A DNA stretch of 64,000 nucleotides from Bacteroidota bacterium. GTDB lineage: Bacteria; Bacteroidota; Bacteroidia; B-17B0; Aurantibacillaceae. The stretch lies in assembly GCA_013697245.1 (NCBI GenBank), contig JACCXH010000050.1, forward strand, positions 124,001 to 188,000, given 5' to 3'. Shown in pieces: positions 53,401 through 61,293 of this stretch. Below the pieces are notes generated by a model that saw only the letters and a list, made by a program, of their open reading frames with translations, did no database searches and was not told the origin of the DNA. A program made the translations under genes and the position numbers. Numbering within the stretch: the stretch's first letter is position 1; each line of letters starts with the position of its first letter.

Positions 53401-53987
53401 TAATGGTATTTTATGCAGGCCATGGTTATTTGGATAACGACATGAGTTATTATTTTCCTACTTATTATACTGATTTTACAGATCCAAAAACAAATGCGGT
53501 GGCTTATAAAAGCTTTGAAAAGATCTTTAAAGAAATGAAGCCATTAAAAAAGTTGATGTTTATTGATGCTTGTTTTAGTGGCGAAGTAGACGAGGAAGAA
53601 TTGTACATAGACCCTTCGGATAAGGGCACAAAGAAAGATAGTTCGCGTGCCGTGCGCCTTGCCGGTAGTAGCTTTGCACAAAGTACCGCATTGGAAATGT
53701 CGAAAGCGGTTTTTTCTGACCTACGGCAAAATTCGGGGGCCACTATTATTTCTTCTGCGGGTGGAACAGAAGCTGCTTTTGAAGGAGAGAAATGGAACAA
53801 TGGTTTATTTACACATTGTTTATTGGATGGCATGAAAAATTATAAAGCCGATGCCAACGGCGATAAAAAAATAACCCTTAACGAATTACAAAAATTTGTA
53901 GCCGACGAAGTTTACAAACTCTCTGACGGAAAACAATCCCCTACTTACAGAATGGAGAATACGGTGTTGGATTATGAGTTGTGGTAG
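50430..53987 (+). CDS. Very large exported beta-propeller/caspase-like protease
   Basis: An 1185-residue protein started at the ATG at 50430, which opens the signal MRHFFILFSFLLNSIFSYS. The frame reaches back to 50379 without improving it. Residues about 25-830 form two or more WD40/YVTN-like propellers (repeats such as LSISPDGNSMLLTI, HISPNKRWLYTNG, VEISPDERSVYTAS). From about 920 a caspase (C14/CD-clan) domain carries H998 in FYAGHGY and C1048 in DACFSG. An EF-hand-type loop (D1141-E1152, DANGDKKITLNE) lies near the end. It is probably a secreted, possibly calcium-responsive, Arg/Lys- or Asp-specific protease. No sorting domain is visible. Confidence 0.85.
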   Translation: MRHFFILFSFLLNSIFSYSQLKDIKIIIPKETGFSYYDFVQFFPNEKFFAVCGNALSIINTETSEVIDEYDLTYGAKNLSISPDGNSMLLTINNELYIFSFVNQKINFLYKITTADLIKGQPNSQYYSSLPIGGCFFTGKVNEIYASIGSFTLKYDLEKKAVLSSHAFPLTDYVIHSSYFTKKREVILAKSSGTLSAIVRQSLDDLTNVSELIVDAATPTKIKVRDSLAFCFTSNKYFILNLETEKIVHEVRMPKYDNYGLYDKKILNDINKRPSITKPDTLNFAKDEYVYDIDYLTRSGLAVYATLKGIKFIDLKTKKIVRQYKGMAMNVKISQEGNRMVANTYMPYRAIRVYDPGDMKLISERPSMGNSIYSAHISPNKRWLYTNGVSSGFFWDMKNFSKYAELKDVSGSDSAYISNVFFLNDSEVVVNSGKNFQHLNLTIYNINKKKYGKVIRKNFYSIASGFLNGEFYYVDYTSLHILNLKTMQEEKYEGLYSLAASPSYKIINFTKNLVFVPDAGKYKIVNRKTKKVEYESASWSVNAKVEISPDERSVYTASQVMKKKNINGYDVDMQTNAIVKIDMVKKEIVRDYAQTFYPYDFKIKNEGKLIGIWYVKYELGVANTDGYEVMYTEYDTETGKELYSKTLIKTKEIVPFHASSETGNYFVLHNAFGEFFKVFNEKGDSLIDLKELKISMPNCFFIEGQNKMIVTSSINSLATFVDLNKKEIIGQLANAKDDNFFLITSDLHYMGSKEFIKSIRFKYQSEIFSFEQFDAYLNQPHKVLRSFGCSDSSLIQAYETAYLKRMRVLGFKPDNKINFSVLPTFQTIKMVEEKPGFVKFALSANKGQSKLSKLEVHNNGTQVLSEVITENQSSRFDKSLSFETSSGINRFEFILKDVNGLESPRLTRYFNNTSTAKSDLYLVVIASEKFKNNKYDLAYAVKDATDMANNMSNSKSFNSIKIKKLFNQSFTNDSIKNLNSFFDKAGVNDVVMVFYAGHGYLDNDMSYYFPTYYTDFTDPKTNAVAYKSFEKIFKEMKPLKKLMFIDACFSGEVDEEELYIDPSDKGTKKDSSRAVRLAGSSFAQSTALEMSKAVFSDLRQNSGATIISSAGGTEAAFEGEKWNNGLFTHCLLDGMKNYKADANGDKKITLNELQKFVADEVYKLSDGKQSPTYRMENTVLDYELW

Positions 53988-54093
53988 ATAAAATATTATT
54001 GAATAAGTTATTTTATTTGTACCTTAGAATTAGATTTATTACCAAGCGCTTCTACTAAATATTTTTTCATTACAGAATAAAATTAGTTAAAAA

Positions 54094-55173
54094 ATGAAAA
54101 CGAAAAAATACGCTATACTTTTAGTACTTACTCTATTCTTTTATAAAAATAATATTGCCCAAAAATACCAACCTTTTGATACTAACATGGTTTGGAAAGT
54201 GTTTCAAACCGGCAGTGCATCTGCTTTTTCAAACCAATGTTACAGAACAGATGCATACAACTATTTTGTAAAGGGCTATATTACAAATAACGGTAGATTA
54301 TGGCATAAAGTTTACGCTAATGTAATGCAAGGTGCTTTTATTCATCAGCAATTTGGCGGCAACTGTGATCCGTCCATTGTGCCTGTAAATTCTACCCAGT
54401 TTATTGGCATGTTCTCGAATGATACTTTAAATAAAAAAGTTTATTTTATTCCAACAGCAACGCTTGCTTCAAACTATACGGCTGATGATACACATTTGAT
54501 CTTCGATTCAAAAAATAAAAATATTGGCGATACCATGCACATTTATTCAGGTGACGATCCGTCAATAACCATTGGATTAAATTATAAGATCACACTTATC
54601 GATTCTGTTTTGTTGGGCACAAAATATCATAAACGTTTTAAGGGAACAACTACGTTTTGGCAAAACTACAGCCCAACATATGCCTATTTTATTGAAGGAG
54701 TAGGCGCTACTGGCGGTGTGTTTAATAGTTATTTCGATATTTTTAATTACAAGTCATCAAAATTGGCCTGTTTTTCTAATATTAATTACACAAAATATTA
54801 TATGGGGCAAAATACCTCAAACGTTTCAATTCAAACTCTTCCAACTGCTTTAAGAGATACAACCGTTTGTTTTACGAGTTTAATAGCTGGAATTAACAGG
54901 CATGATATAAATGAGGGATCTTTTGGTATTTATCCTAATCCTGCTAACGATATTTTAAACATTGATATTGGTAATTCTGAAAGCAAATTCGTTCAAATAG
55001 AAATTACAAATAGTCTTGGACAAATAACCCAAAACGAAGAGCTTGTTTTTAAAAATAAAAATGCTTCAATAAATACAAAAGAATTACCCAATGGGGTTTA
55101 TTTAATTTCCCTTCGACAAGCTAAGGGTGACCATCTACAGGGTGTTAGTAAACGTTTTGTGATAGCGAGGTAG
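54094..55173 (+). CDS. T9SS-secreted protein
   Basis: A 359-residue exported protein with signal MKTKKYAILLVLTLFFYKNNIA. The main domain is Tyr/Asn-rich (MVWKVFQTGSASAFSNQCYR, KVYFIPTATLASNYTADDT, YFIEGVGATGGVFNSYFDIF) without a family I recognise. The C-terminus is a sorting domain (FGIYPNPANDILNIDIGN, LPNGVYLISLRQAKG). It is followed by a long stretch of repeat elements. Confidence 0.8.
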   Translation: MKTKKYAILLVLTLFFYKNNIAQKYQPFDTNMVWKVFQTGSASAFSNQCYRTDAYNYFVKGYITNNGRLWHKVYANVMQGAFIHQQFGGNCDPSIVPVNSTQFIGMFSNDTLNKKVYFIPTATLASNYTADDTHLIFDSKNKNIGDTMHIYSGDDPSITIGLNYKITLIDSVLLGTKYHKRFKGTTTFWQNYSPTYAYFIEGVGATGGVFNSYFDIFNYKSSKLACFSNINYTKYYMGQNTSNVSIQTLPTALRDTTVCFTSLIAGINRHDINEGSFGIYPNPANDILNIDIGNSESKFVQIEITNSLGQITQNEELVFKNKNASINTKELPNGVYLISLRQAKGDHLQGVSKRFVIAR

Positions 55174-55183
55174 ATCCTCTCCC

Positions 55184-55211
55184 GCCCTTCGGGCACCCTC
55201 TTTGTAGAGGG
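55184..55211. repeat. Palindromic element
   Basis: Hairpins GCCC-TTC-GGGC (55184-55194) and CCCTC-TTTGTA-GAGGG (55196-55211) follow CCTCTC. They resemble the palindromes at 30856-30908. Confidence 0.5.
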
Positions 55212-55271
55212 ACACTTTCTTTACACATGGAAGCAAAAAGAAGGTTAATATCTTTATAAAAATATTTTGAT

Positions 55272-55460
55272 CCACTTTTTCTTGATAAAAAGTGGAGTAA
55301 AAATCAAGGCTGAAAAGAAATTCCTTGATTTGTTGCTTTAATTTTTTTGTGTCGCCCTGAATTGAATTTCTTTGGAATTATTGACTAGTCAGGGCTCAAT
55401 TGTAATTTCAAGATGGCAATATTACCTAAATATTTTAATTGAATTACATCTTGCAATTAC
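55272..55460. repeat. Four-hairpin repeat unit
   Basis: Four consecutive inverted repeats. H1: CCACTTTTT (55272-55280) with AAAAAGTGG (55287-55295). H2: AAATCAAGG (55301-55309) with CCTTGATTT (55323-55331). H3: GCCCTGA (55354-55360) with TCAGGGC (55389-55395). H4: GTAATTTCAAGATG (55402-55415) with CATCTTGCAATTAC (55447-55460), 13 of 14 paired. CTTGATAAAAAGTG-type units recur in Bacteroidota genomes; whether it is a relic element or a structured RNA is open. Confidence 0.6.
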
Positions 55461-55634
55461 CGGTGGTTAAAAAATTAAAACACAAATCTTACAAAATTTC
55501 TTTTAGGCCGTGAAGCTATGTTTGCTTACGTTATATAGTTCGTGTCAGCAAAAAGTGCGGCCAAATCTATTATGGAAAAGGTTGGAATTAAGTTTTACAT
55601 AGACCCGCGTAAACAGAAGTTCAATCACCCTAAC

Positions 55635-55651
55635 CCCCTTTTACAAAGGGG
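55635..55651. repeat. Palindrome CCCCTTT-TAC-AAAGGGG
   Basis: Preceded by ACCCTAAC, like the CCTAAACCC start of the element at 30842. It lies 14 bases beyond the M1 peptidase stop. Confidence 0.5.
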
Positions 55652-55664
55652 AACAGTTTATGAA

Positions 55665-57365
55665 TTACTTTTTAATTTCTGTTGTTACTTTTTTTGTGGT
55701 AACATAAAAATTTGCGTCTGCATTAAAAATAGAACTTTTATAATTTATACTCTGCCATTTTTCTGTTGGTTGCAACAAAATATCCTTCTTTCCATCGTTG
55801 GTCTTTAAAGGCATATTAAAACCATTTACACAATTGCTCCAACGGTACGAGAGTTTTCCTGCACTTATTTTGTATTGCAGTTCCGGAATTTTTATAGTGC
55901 GCAAATACTGATCGAATATTTTTTGAAGGTCGCGTTTTAAAAAACTGATCATATAATCTTCAATCTGTTTTGTGCTTACTGTTTGATGCCAGAAGGTCTT
56001 ATTAAGCCCTTGCAGCGTAGCTTTCCATAAACTGTCGTTATTTACAATGGTACGCATGGTATGCAGCATATTTGAAGCTTTGTAATATTTATCGCTGGAA
56101 CCATCGCGGTTAACATTGTAATCACTTATTACGGGCACATCATTCTTAATTTCACGTTGCGTGCCAATAACATATTCCGCTCCGGCTTTTTTTCCGTAAA
56201 GGGATTCGGTAAATAAATTTTCGGAGTAAGCTGTAAAACCTTCGTGCACCCAATTATCCGCTACATCTTTAACAGTAATATTATTTCCAAACCATTCGTG
56301 ACCCGATTCGTGCACAATAATAAAATCCCATTTCATTCCCCAACCTGTAGCAGAAAGATCGCGGCCCTTGTAACCATTTAAGTATTTGTTACCATAGGCA
56401 ATGGCGCTTTGGTGTTCCATACCCAAAAAAGGCGCTTCCACTAATTTATAACCGTCTTCATAAAAAGGATATTTACCAAACCAATTCTCAAAACAACGCA
56501 ACATGGGCTTCACTTGTTGAAATTGCAGTTTTGCTTTTTCTAAGTTTTCTTCCATCACCCAAAAATCAAGATCAAGCACGCCACCCTTTCCGCTAAACGT
56601 ATCTTTAAAATTAACATACTTACCAATGTAGGGAATGATGTTATAATTATTAATTGGGTTTACAACCGCCCAATTATAGGTTGCTGTTCCGTCTGCATTT
56701 ATTTTTTTAGAACGTAAGCGTCCATTAGAAACCGTGACAAGATCTTGCGGCGCGGTAATGTAAAGCGAAGAACTATCCGGCTCATCGTATTGGTGATCTT
56801 TACAAGGATACCAAGCACTACCGGCCATTCCCTGGCAGGCAATGGCTATCCAAGGGTTTTTAAGACTGTCTTTAGACCAAATAACACCACCATCCCAGGG
56901 TGCATTTTTTGCAGCAACGGGTTTGCCATGATAATAAACTGTTATTTTATTTTTAGCGTTAATAATTTGCGGGTTTGGAACGTTTATAAAATAAACATTT
57001 CCGGTGTTAATTGAATTCCCGGTATTTATCCATTTACAGCGTTTTGAGTCCTGCAAAACACTATCAATTTCCAAAGGAACGATCAGATCAATTTGTAATA
57101 TGTTTAGAGGTTCTTTTAACTTACAGGTACTGCAATATTTTTCGAGTACTTTGTAGGTGATGGTATTGTAACCGATAATACTGCTGTCTTTGTAATTAAA
57201 TGCAACGTGCAGATCATAATGCGTTACATCCCACCATTTGCGCTGTTCTGTTATTGATCCCTTAAGGGTATCGAAGTGAGTATATTTTTCGGTTTGTGCA
57301 TTTAAAATAAATGCAGAAAAAATAAAGCTTATAAAAAAATATTTTACTGCGGAAGCTGATCTCAT
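55665..57365 (-). CDS. M1-family zinc metallopeptidase
   Basis: A 566-residue exported peptidase with signal MRSASAVKYFFISFIFSAFILNA. The N-terminal beta domain (about 40-250) precedes the catalytic domain. GMEHQSAIAYGN is the exopeptidase-type loop (GxMEN variant). The zinc site is H352-E353-S-G-H356 with E375 (HESGHEWFG, then WVHEGF). Family members are aminopeptidases, probably acting on peptides in the periplasm or outside. It is shorter than the full-length enzymes and lacks the C-terminal helical domain. It stands alone on the minus strand. Confidence 0.9.
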   Translation of the reverse strand: MRSASAVKYFFISFIFSAFILNAQTEKYTHFDTLKGSITEQRKWWDVTHYDLHVAFNYKDSSIIGYNTITYKVLEKYCSTCKLKEPLNILQIDLIVPLEIDSVLQDSKRCKWINTGNSINTGNVYFINVPNPQIINAKNKITVYYHGKPVAAKNAPWDGGVIWSKDSLKNPWIAIACQGMAGSAWYPCKDHQYDEPDSSSLYITAPQDLVTVSNGRLRSKKINADGTATYNWAVVNPINNYNIIPYIGKYVNFKDTFSGKGGVLDLDFWVMEENLEKAKLQFQQVKPMLRCFENWFGKYPFYEDGYKLVEAPFLGMEHQSAIAYGNKYLNGYKGRDLSATGWGMKWDFIIVHESGHEWFGNNITVKDVADNWVHEGFTAYSENLFTESLYGKKAGAEYVIGTQREIKNDVPVISDYNVNRDGSSDKYYKASNMLHTMRTIVNNDSLWKATLQGLNKTFWHQTVSTKQIEDYMISFLKRDLQKIFDQYLRTIKIPELQYKISAGKLSYRWSNCVNGFNMPLKTNDGKKDILLQPTEKWQSINYKSSIFNADANFYVTTKKVTTEIKK

Positions 57366-57545
57366 TTACGGTTAAAGATAAGCATCTTCTGCTTACTAAA
57401 AATTCCCCCTTTTAGCGGTAATTTTACGGAATATTAACGTGAAAAAGTATCTAAAATTGCTTTATATGCGGTAGAAAATAATGTATTGTACTGCGGTTTG
57501 TCTAAACAAAGCATGAGGGCTAAGCCTTTATTTATTTTAAAATAC

Positions 57546-57803
57546 TTAATGTAATAATTTTTCGATCTCTTTCAGATCCAGATCTTTTACGTATTCATAA
57601 AGTATCTGATCACTTTCCTGGATATTGATGCCAACAATTTCATTTAAGATTCGGTTATAAAAAACCTCAACATAGAAGCCATCTAATAAAAAGAGGGTAA
57701 TATTGCATTCATAATACACTTTCTCGGAAACGATTTCAGCATATTTCCAAAGAAATTCTGTTTTATCTTCAAAAGTTAGTTTTATAAATTCCTCTTTGTT
57801 CAT
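57546..57803 (-). CDS. Small soluble hypothetical protein
   Basis: An 85-residue acidic protein (MNKEEFIKLTFEDKTEFLWK, then NITLFLLDGFYVEVFYNR, then KDLDLKEIEKLLH). No signal peptide or known domain. TACCTTTG on the minus strand (57818-57811), a good -7 box just ahead of the ATG, supports expression. Similar small proteins occur in Bacteroidota; the function is unknown. Confidence 0.65.
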   Translation of the reverse strand: MNKEEFIKLTFEDKTEFLWKYAEIVSEKVYYECNITLFLLDGFYVEVFYNRILNEIVGINIQESDQILYEYVKDLDLKEIEKLLH

Positions 57804-57810
57804 CTACCAG

Positions 57811-57818
57811 CAAAGGTA
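57811..57818 (-). promoter_or_regulatory. -7 box of the small hypothetical gene
   Basis: TACCTTTG on the minus strand, 8 bases before the ATG at 57803. Confidence 0.4.
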
Positions 57819-57863
57819 CTATAATGTATAGATTTTTATTGCTATGAAATGTAGTAAGTAGAA

Positions 57864-57899
57864 TAAAAAAAACTCCACCGGTTTTGGTAGAGTTTTTTT
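57864..57899 (-). terminator. Rho-independent terminator of the SBBP-repeat gene
   Basis: On the minus strand AAACTCTACC and GGTGGAGTTT (one mismatch) with a six-base loop, then a T run. The plus-strand T run is equally good. Confidence 0.8.
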
Positions 57900-57918
57900 G
57901 TTTAACTATTTAAGAACC

Positions 57919-60357
57919 TTATTCTTTAATTATTTTTTTTGTGACTGTTTGGTTATCACTAATAATTTTAACGAAATAAATTCCTTTAGCAACATTTGTT
58001 ATATCAATATTAATTGAACGATCTGAAATTTTATTTTTTTCAAAAACAATTTTACCAGTATAATCATAAACAATAATATTTTTTTCATAATCAGCATCAA
58101 CAGTTAGATCAAATTTACCATTATTTGGATTTGGATAAATAGATAAAGAAGATGCATCAGCCTCAATAGAATTAATTTGCGTTGTTAACGATCTTGGACA
58201 ATCATTCTTCTTTAAAACATTTACAACATCTGTACTTACATTTCCGCATTTATCAGTAATTGTAACTGTATAATTAGTACTCGTAGCTGGTGGTGTTGCT
58301 AAAGGCGTTGCAGCAGTTGGGGAGCTTAAACCAGTAGTAAGTGCCCACGAAAATGTAGCACCAAGCAATCCACTTCCGATAGTGGTACTTGTTTGTCCCA
58401 GGTTTGTGCAAATAATTTTATCCGGGCCGGCACTACCGGTTGACGCTAATGGATAATTAAATAAAGTAACCGGACTTGTAGAAGGTGGGCAACCCCCTAC
58501 TCCGCTAGTTGAAAATATAACAGTTGTAAAAGAGTTTGCTACCGGGGTTACATTTAATGAACTAGAAGTGCCTAAAGTAGTACCGCCTGTGTTTGTCCAT
58601 AAAAAAGGGGCTGTTCCGGTACCAAAAAAAGTTACAGCTGCGGGTCCGCAAGAATTTAAATTAGAAGAAATTGTTGCTGCATTTTCTCTTATTGATAGAA
58701 AACCATCGTTTTTACCGCTAACTGTATTCATAATATTTCCAAAATACGTTTTTGCATTAAAAGCTCCACCAATTCTTACACCACATCCAACTCTATAACT
58801 TACTGCGTATCCGCGTGAGTTTACATTAAAATCAAGACCAGCTCCACCGGTACCATCTGCGCCACCTAAGTTTTGAGTAATCCCATCTGTAAAATTTCCA
58901 GTATTAGATACATCAAAATTAGAAATTGCTGAATTATAAGCAATACGTGTTACAAAGCCAGAATATTCCGGCGCAAAAACATTATTGCGAACCAAAACGC
59001 CATTTATTTTAGAATTTGATTGTGCCAATCCTGTTACAAATAAAGTTGAGATCCCTCCAGAATAAACCGGATATAAACCATAACCTTCACTTTGATTTTC
59101 GGTTCCTGTATATAAGGAAGGCGTATTGGTTAAATTTAAATCATAACGCGCAAGAAACATATAACTTACTCCAAAATCAGAGGCCTGAGGATCGACTGTT
59201 GTTGAGCCAAACGTTGCACTGTTTAAAAATCTTCCTGTAACAAAAACACCATCATTTGTACTCGCAATTGCAAAAGCACCATCGGGCCTGTATGGTAAAT
59301 TGCCAACTGCTGATTGATATAAGGTACTATTACCACCAGCAGTTACTGCGCTAGTAGCAAAAGGCATTCCACTCGATGTACTAAAAGCTGAAGGGTATTT
59401 TGCCACAAAAATATCACTGATCCCTGAACATGGTATTGTAGAAGAACTGTTTAATTTTATATTTCCTTTATAAGTTCCTGTAATATAAATATCAGATCCT
59501 CTTAAACAAATCGCATGGCTTTCTATTTGTTCATCCGAACGATACGAGCTAACTGCATCGCTAAAAACGCCAGCGCTAGAAAATCTTGCAACAAACATAT
59601 CCCTACTCGGAAACTCAAGGTATCCCGGAGTTGGTGTAGTAAATCCGGTTGTACTTCCGTTCAACATTGTTTTTTGCATATGTATATTTAAGGTAATTGG
59701 ATTATCAATCCACTCAGTATAATATCCTGTTATAAAAACACTAGAACTGTTAGCGGCAATGCCAAGGCCATTGGTTTCACTACCGCCACCAAAATTTTTC
59801 CACCAAGATGCTACGGGTGTTACAGCTAAACCTGCAGTATATTTAATTACAAAAGCATCTGTAAAACCATTTGTAGAATAAAGTGTATTTGCAGCTATGT
59901 TCATTGATACATCAAATTTGCCGGTGATGTAAAACTCCGTAGGTGCAGCAGGGGAACCATTAAAACAAATTGAATTTCCTTCATCGTAACCCGTACCGCC
60001 AATAGATGTTGCCCATGTACATTTTCCATCTCTATCGTATCGTGCTAAAAACACATCCTGATCGCCATTACTTGTTATCGTTTTAGGAGATCCTGCACCT
60101 GAAGCTAAACCACTTCCGGCAGTAGGTGTATAAACCTGCAGTATAAATGTTCCGGTAAAATTACCAATTACATAAGTATTACTATACCCATCTTCAACTA
60201 TACTTTTTATTGCATCAGCCTTACCTTTGGTTGGATCTTCTGCGGCAATTGGAGCTGGATTATTTCCGCCCATGGTATTAGCCCATCTTACCATTTGTGT
60301 TTGTGCGCTTAGTGCAACATTTGCACATATAAACGCTGCTAGAAGTTGTTTTTTCAT
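57919..60357 (-). CDS. T9SS-secreted SBBP-type beta-propeller protein
   Basis: An 812-residue exported protein with signal MKKQLLAAFICANVALSAQ. Residues about 25-560 are SBBP-like propeller repeats with GxGYDEGNSI and (D/V)FITG(Y/R)F phrases, for example TWATSIGGTGYDEG, VFITGYYTEW, VFVTGRFLNS and TLFVTGLAQS. A Gly/Ser/Thr-rich Ig/PKD-like segment follows (ATSTNYTVTITDKCGNVST). The C-terminus is a type A sorting domain (LSIYPNPNNGKFDLTV, VAKGIYFVKIISDN). It is likely a cell-surface structural protein. The length and repeat plan are typical of the group. Confidence 0.85.
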   Translation of the reverse strand: MKKQLLAAFICANVALSAQTQMVRWANTMGGNNPAPIAAEDPTKGKADAIKSIVEDGYSNTYVIGNFTGTFILQVYTPTAGSGLASGAGSPKTITSNGDQDVFLARYDRDGKCTWATSIGGTGYDEGNSICFNGSPAAPTEFYITGKFDVSMNIAANTLYSTNGFTDAFVIKYTAGLAVTPVASWWKNFGGGSETNGLGIAANSSSVFITGYYTEWIDNPITLNIHMQKTMLNGSTTGFTTPTPGYLEFPSRDMFVARFSSAGVFSDAVSSYRSDEQIESHAICLRGSDIYITGTYKGNIKLNSSSTIPCSGISDIFVAKYPSAFSTSSGMPFATSAVTAGGNSTLYQSAVGNLPYRPDGAFAIASTNDGVFVTGRFLNSATFGSTTVDPQASDFGVSYMFLARYDLNLTNTPSLYTGTENQSEGYGLYPVYSGGISTLFVTGLAQSNSKINGVLVRNNVFAPEYSGFVTRIAYNSAISNFDVSNTGNFTDGITQNLGGADGTGGAGLDFNVNSRGYAVSYRVGCGVRIGGAFNAKTYFGNIMNTVSGKNDGFLSIRENAATISSNLNSCGPAAVTFFGTGTAPFLWTNTGGTTLGTSSSLNVTPVANSFTTVIFSTSGVGGCPPSTSPVTLFNYPLASTGSAGPDKIICTNLGQTSTTIGSGLLGATFSWALTTGLSSPTAATPLATPPATSTNYTVTITDKCGNVSTDVVNVLKKNDCPRSLTTQINSIEADASSLSIYPNPNNGKFDLTVDADYEKNIIVYDYTGKIVFEKNKISDRSINIDITNVAKGIYFVKIISDNQTVTKKIIKE

Positions 60358-60515
60358 GAAAAATTATTTAGTGATTAATATAATTCAAAGAAAAAATAAA
60401 TTCGAGCTATTTAATATCTTAAACCAACATGAGGTTATATAAGACCAATAAATGGCATAATGGACTAATAAATGGTAAAGTGAAATAAGAAAAAGTGAAG
60501 ATATAACTTTTGATC

Positions 60516-61271
60516 TTACATTTGCACCATCGAAAGCTTACTTAACAAATCGTTCTTTTTTCTGCGTGATACTTCAACGCTAGAACCATCCATCATTACA
60601 ACATAACCACCATCTCCTTTCACATATTTGGTTACGTGCGCCATATTAATTAAACAAGAGTTATGCACTCTAAAAAAATTGAGGTCGGATAATAGCTCTT
60701 CATACTCTTTTAGAATACGCGATACTGTTATTTTTGTTTTATCAATTAAAGTAATATGTGTATAGCTTTCGTCTGCGGTACATTTAATAATATCGCTTGT
60801 GTTTATCATTTGTAAGCCTTCGAATGTAGGAACGGCAATTTTAGCATTATTACCTTTTTGCTTAAGATTAGATAACAAGGCTTCAAAGTTTTGAGATGTT
60901 TGAGCGGGCGTATGTTTATTGTCTTTTAATTTTGCTACTGCCGCCTTTAATTCATCCGAGTCTATTGGCTTTAATAAATAATCAATTGCACTATATTTAA
61001 TTGCCTTAATTGCATAATGGTCATAAGCGGTTGTAAAAACAACTTTAAAAGCCGGATCTTTTACTTTTTCAAGCAAAGCAAATCCATTATGAAAAGGCAT
61101 TTCAATATCTAAAAAAACAAGATCGGGCATTTGTTTATTTATTGCCGCTAAAGCAGAATTAACAGAATCGCATAATTTAATTACTTCAACAGAAGGACAA
61201 TACATAGAAAGTAAATTTTTAAGCGCTATCCTGCTTTTTTCTTCGTCGTCCACTATAAGTGCTTTGATCAT
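60516..61271 (-). CDS. LytTR-family response regulator
   Basis: A 251-residue protein. The receiver domain (1-120) has DDEEKSRIALKNLLS, phospho-acceptor D55 in DLVFLDIEMPFHNG, and K104-like in YLLKPIDSDE. The LytTR DNA-binding domain spans about 150-250 (IIKCTADESYTHITLIDKTKITVSR, LNFFRVHNSCLINMAHVTKY). It lies 22 bases after a matching histidine kinase and is almost certainly its partner. Targets cannot be seen. Confidence 0.92.
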   Translation of the reverse strand: MIKALIVDDEEKSRIALKNLLSMYCPSVEVIKLCDSVNSALAAINKQMPDLVFLDIEMPFHNGFALLEKVKDPAFKVVFTTAYDHYAIKAIKYSAIDYLLKPIDSDELKAAVAKLKDNKHTPAQTSQNFEALLSNLKQKGNNAKIAVPTFEGLQMINTSDIIKCTADESYTHITLIDKTKITVSRILKEYEELLSDLNFFRVHNSCLINMAHVTKYVKGDGGYVVMMDGSSVEVSRRKKNDLLSKLSMVQM

Positions 61272-61293
61272 ATCCAGCTAAAATAATAAAAGT

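Larger units (their letters stand above)
55174..55664. other. Repeat-rich intergenic region
   Basis: About 490 bases with no convincing gene between the T9SS gene and the M1 peptidase. It holds palindromes at 55184-55211 and 55635-55651 and four consecutive hairpins at 55272-55460, described separately. A reading frame at 55542-55808 exists on the plus strand but runs into the peptidase gene and through a palindrome, so I do not call it. Confidence 0.7.

Noticed and set aside
55542-55808. Small plus-strand gene in the repeat-rich gap
   Set aside because: It crosses the CCCCTTT/AAAGGGG palindrome and then the antisense strand of the M1 peptidase; no start signal.
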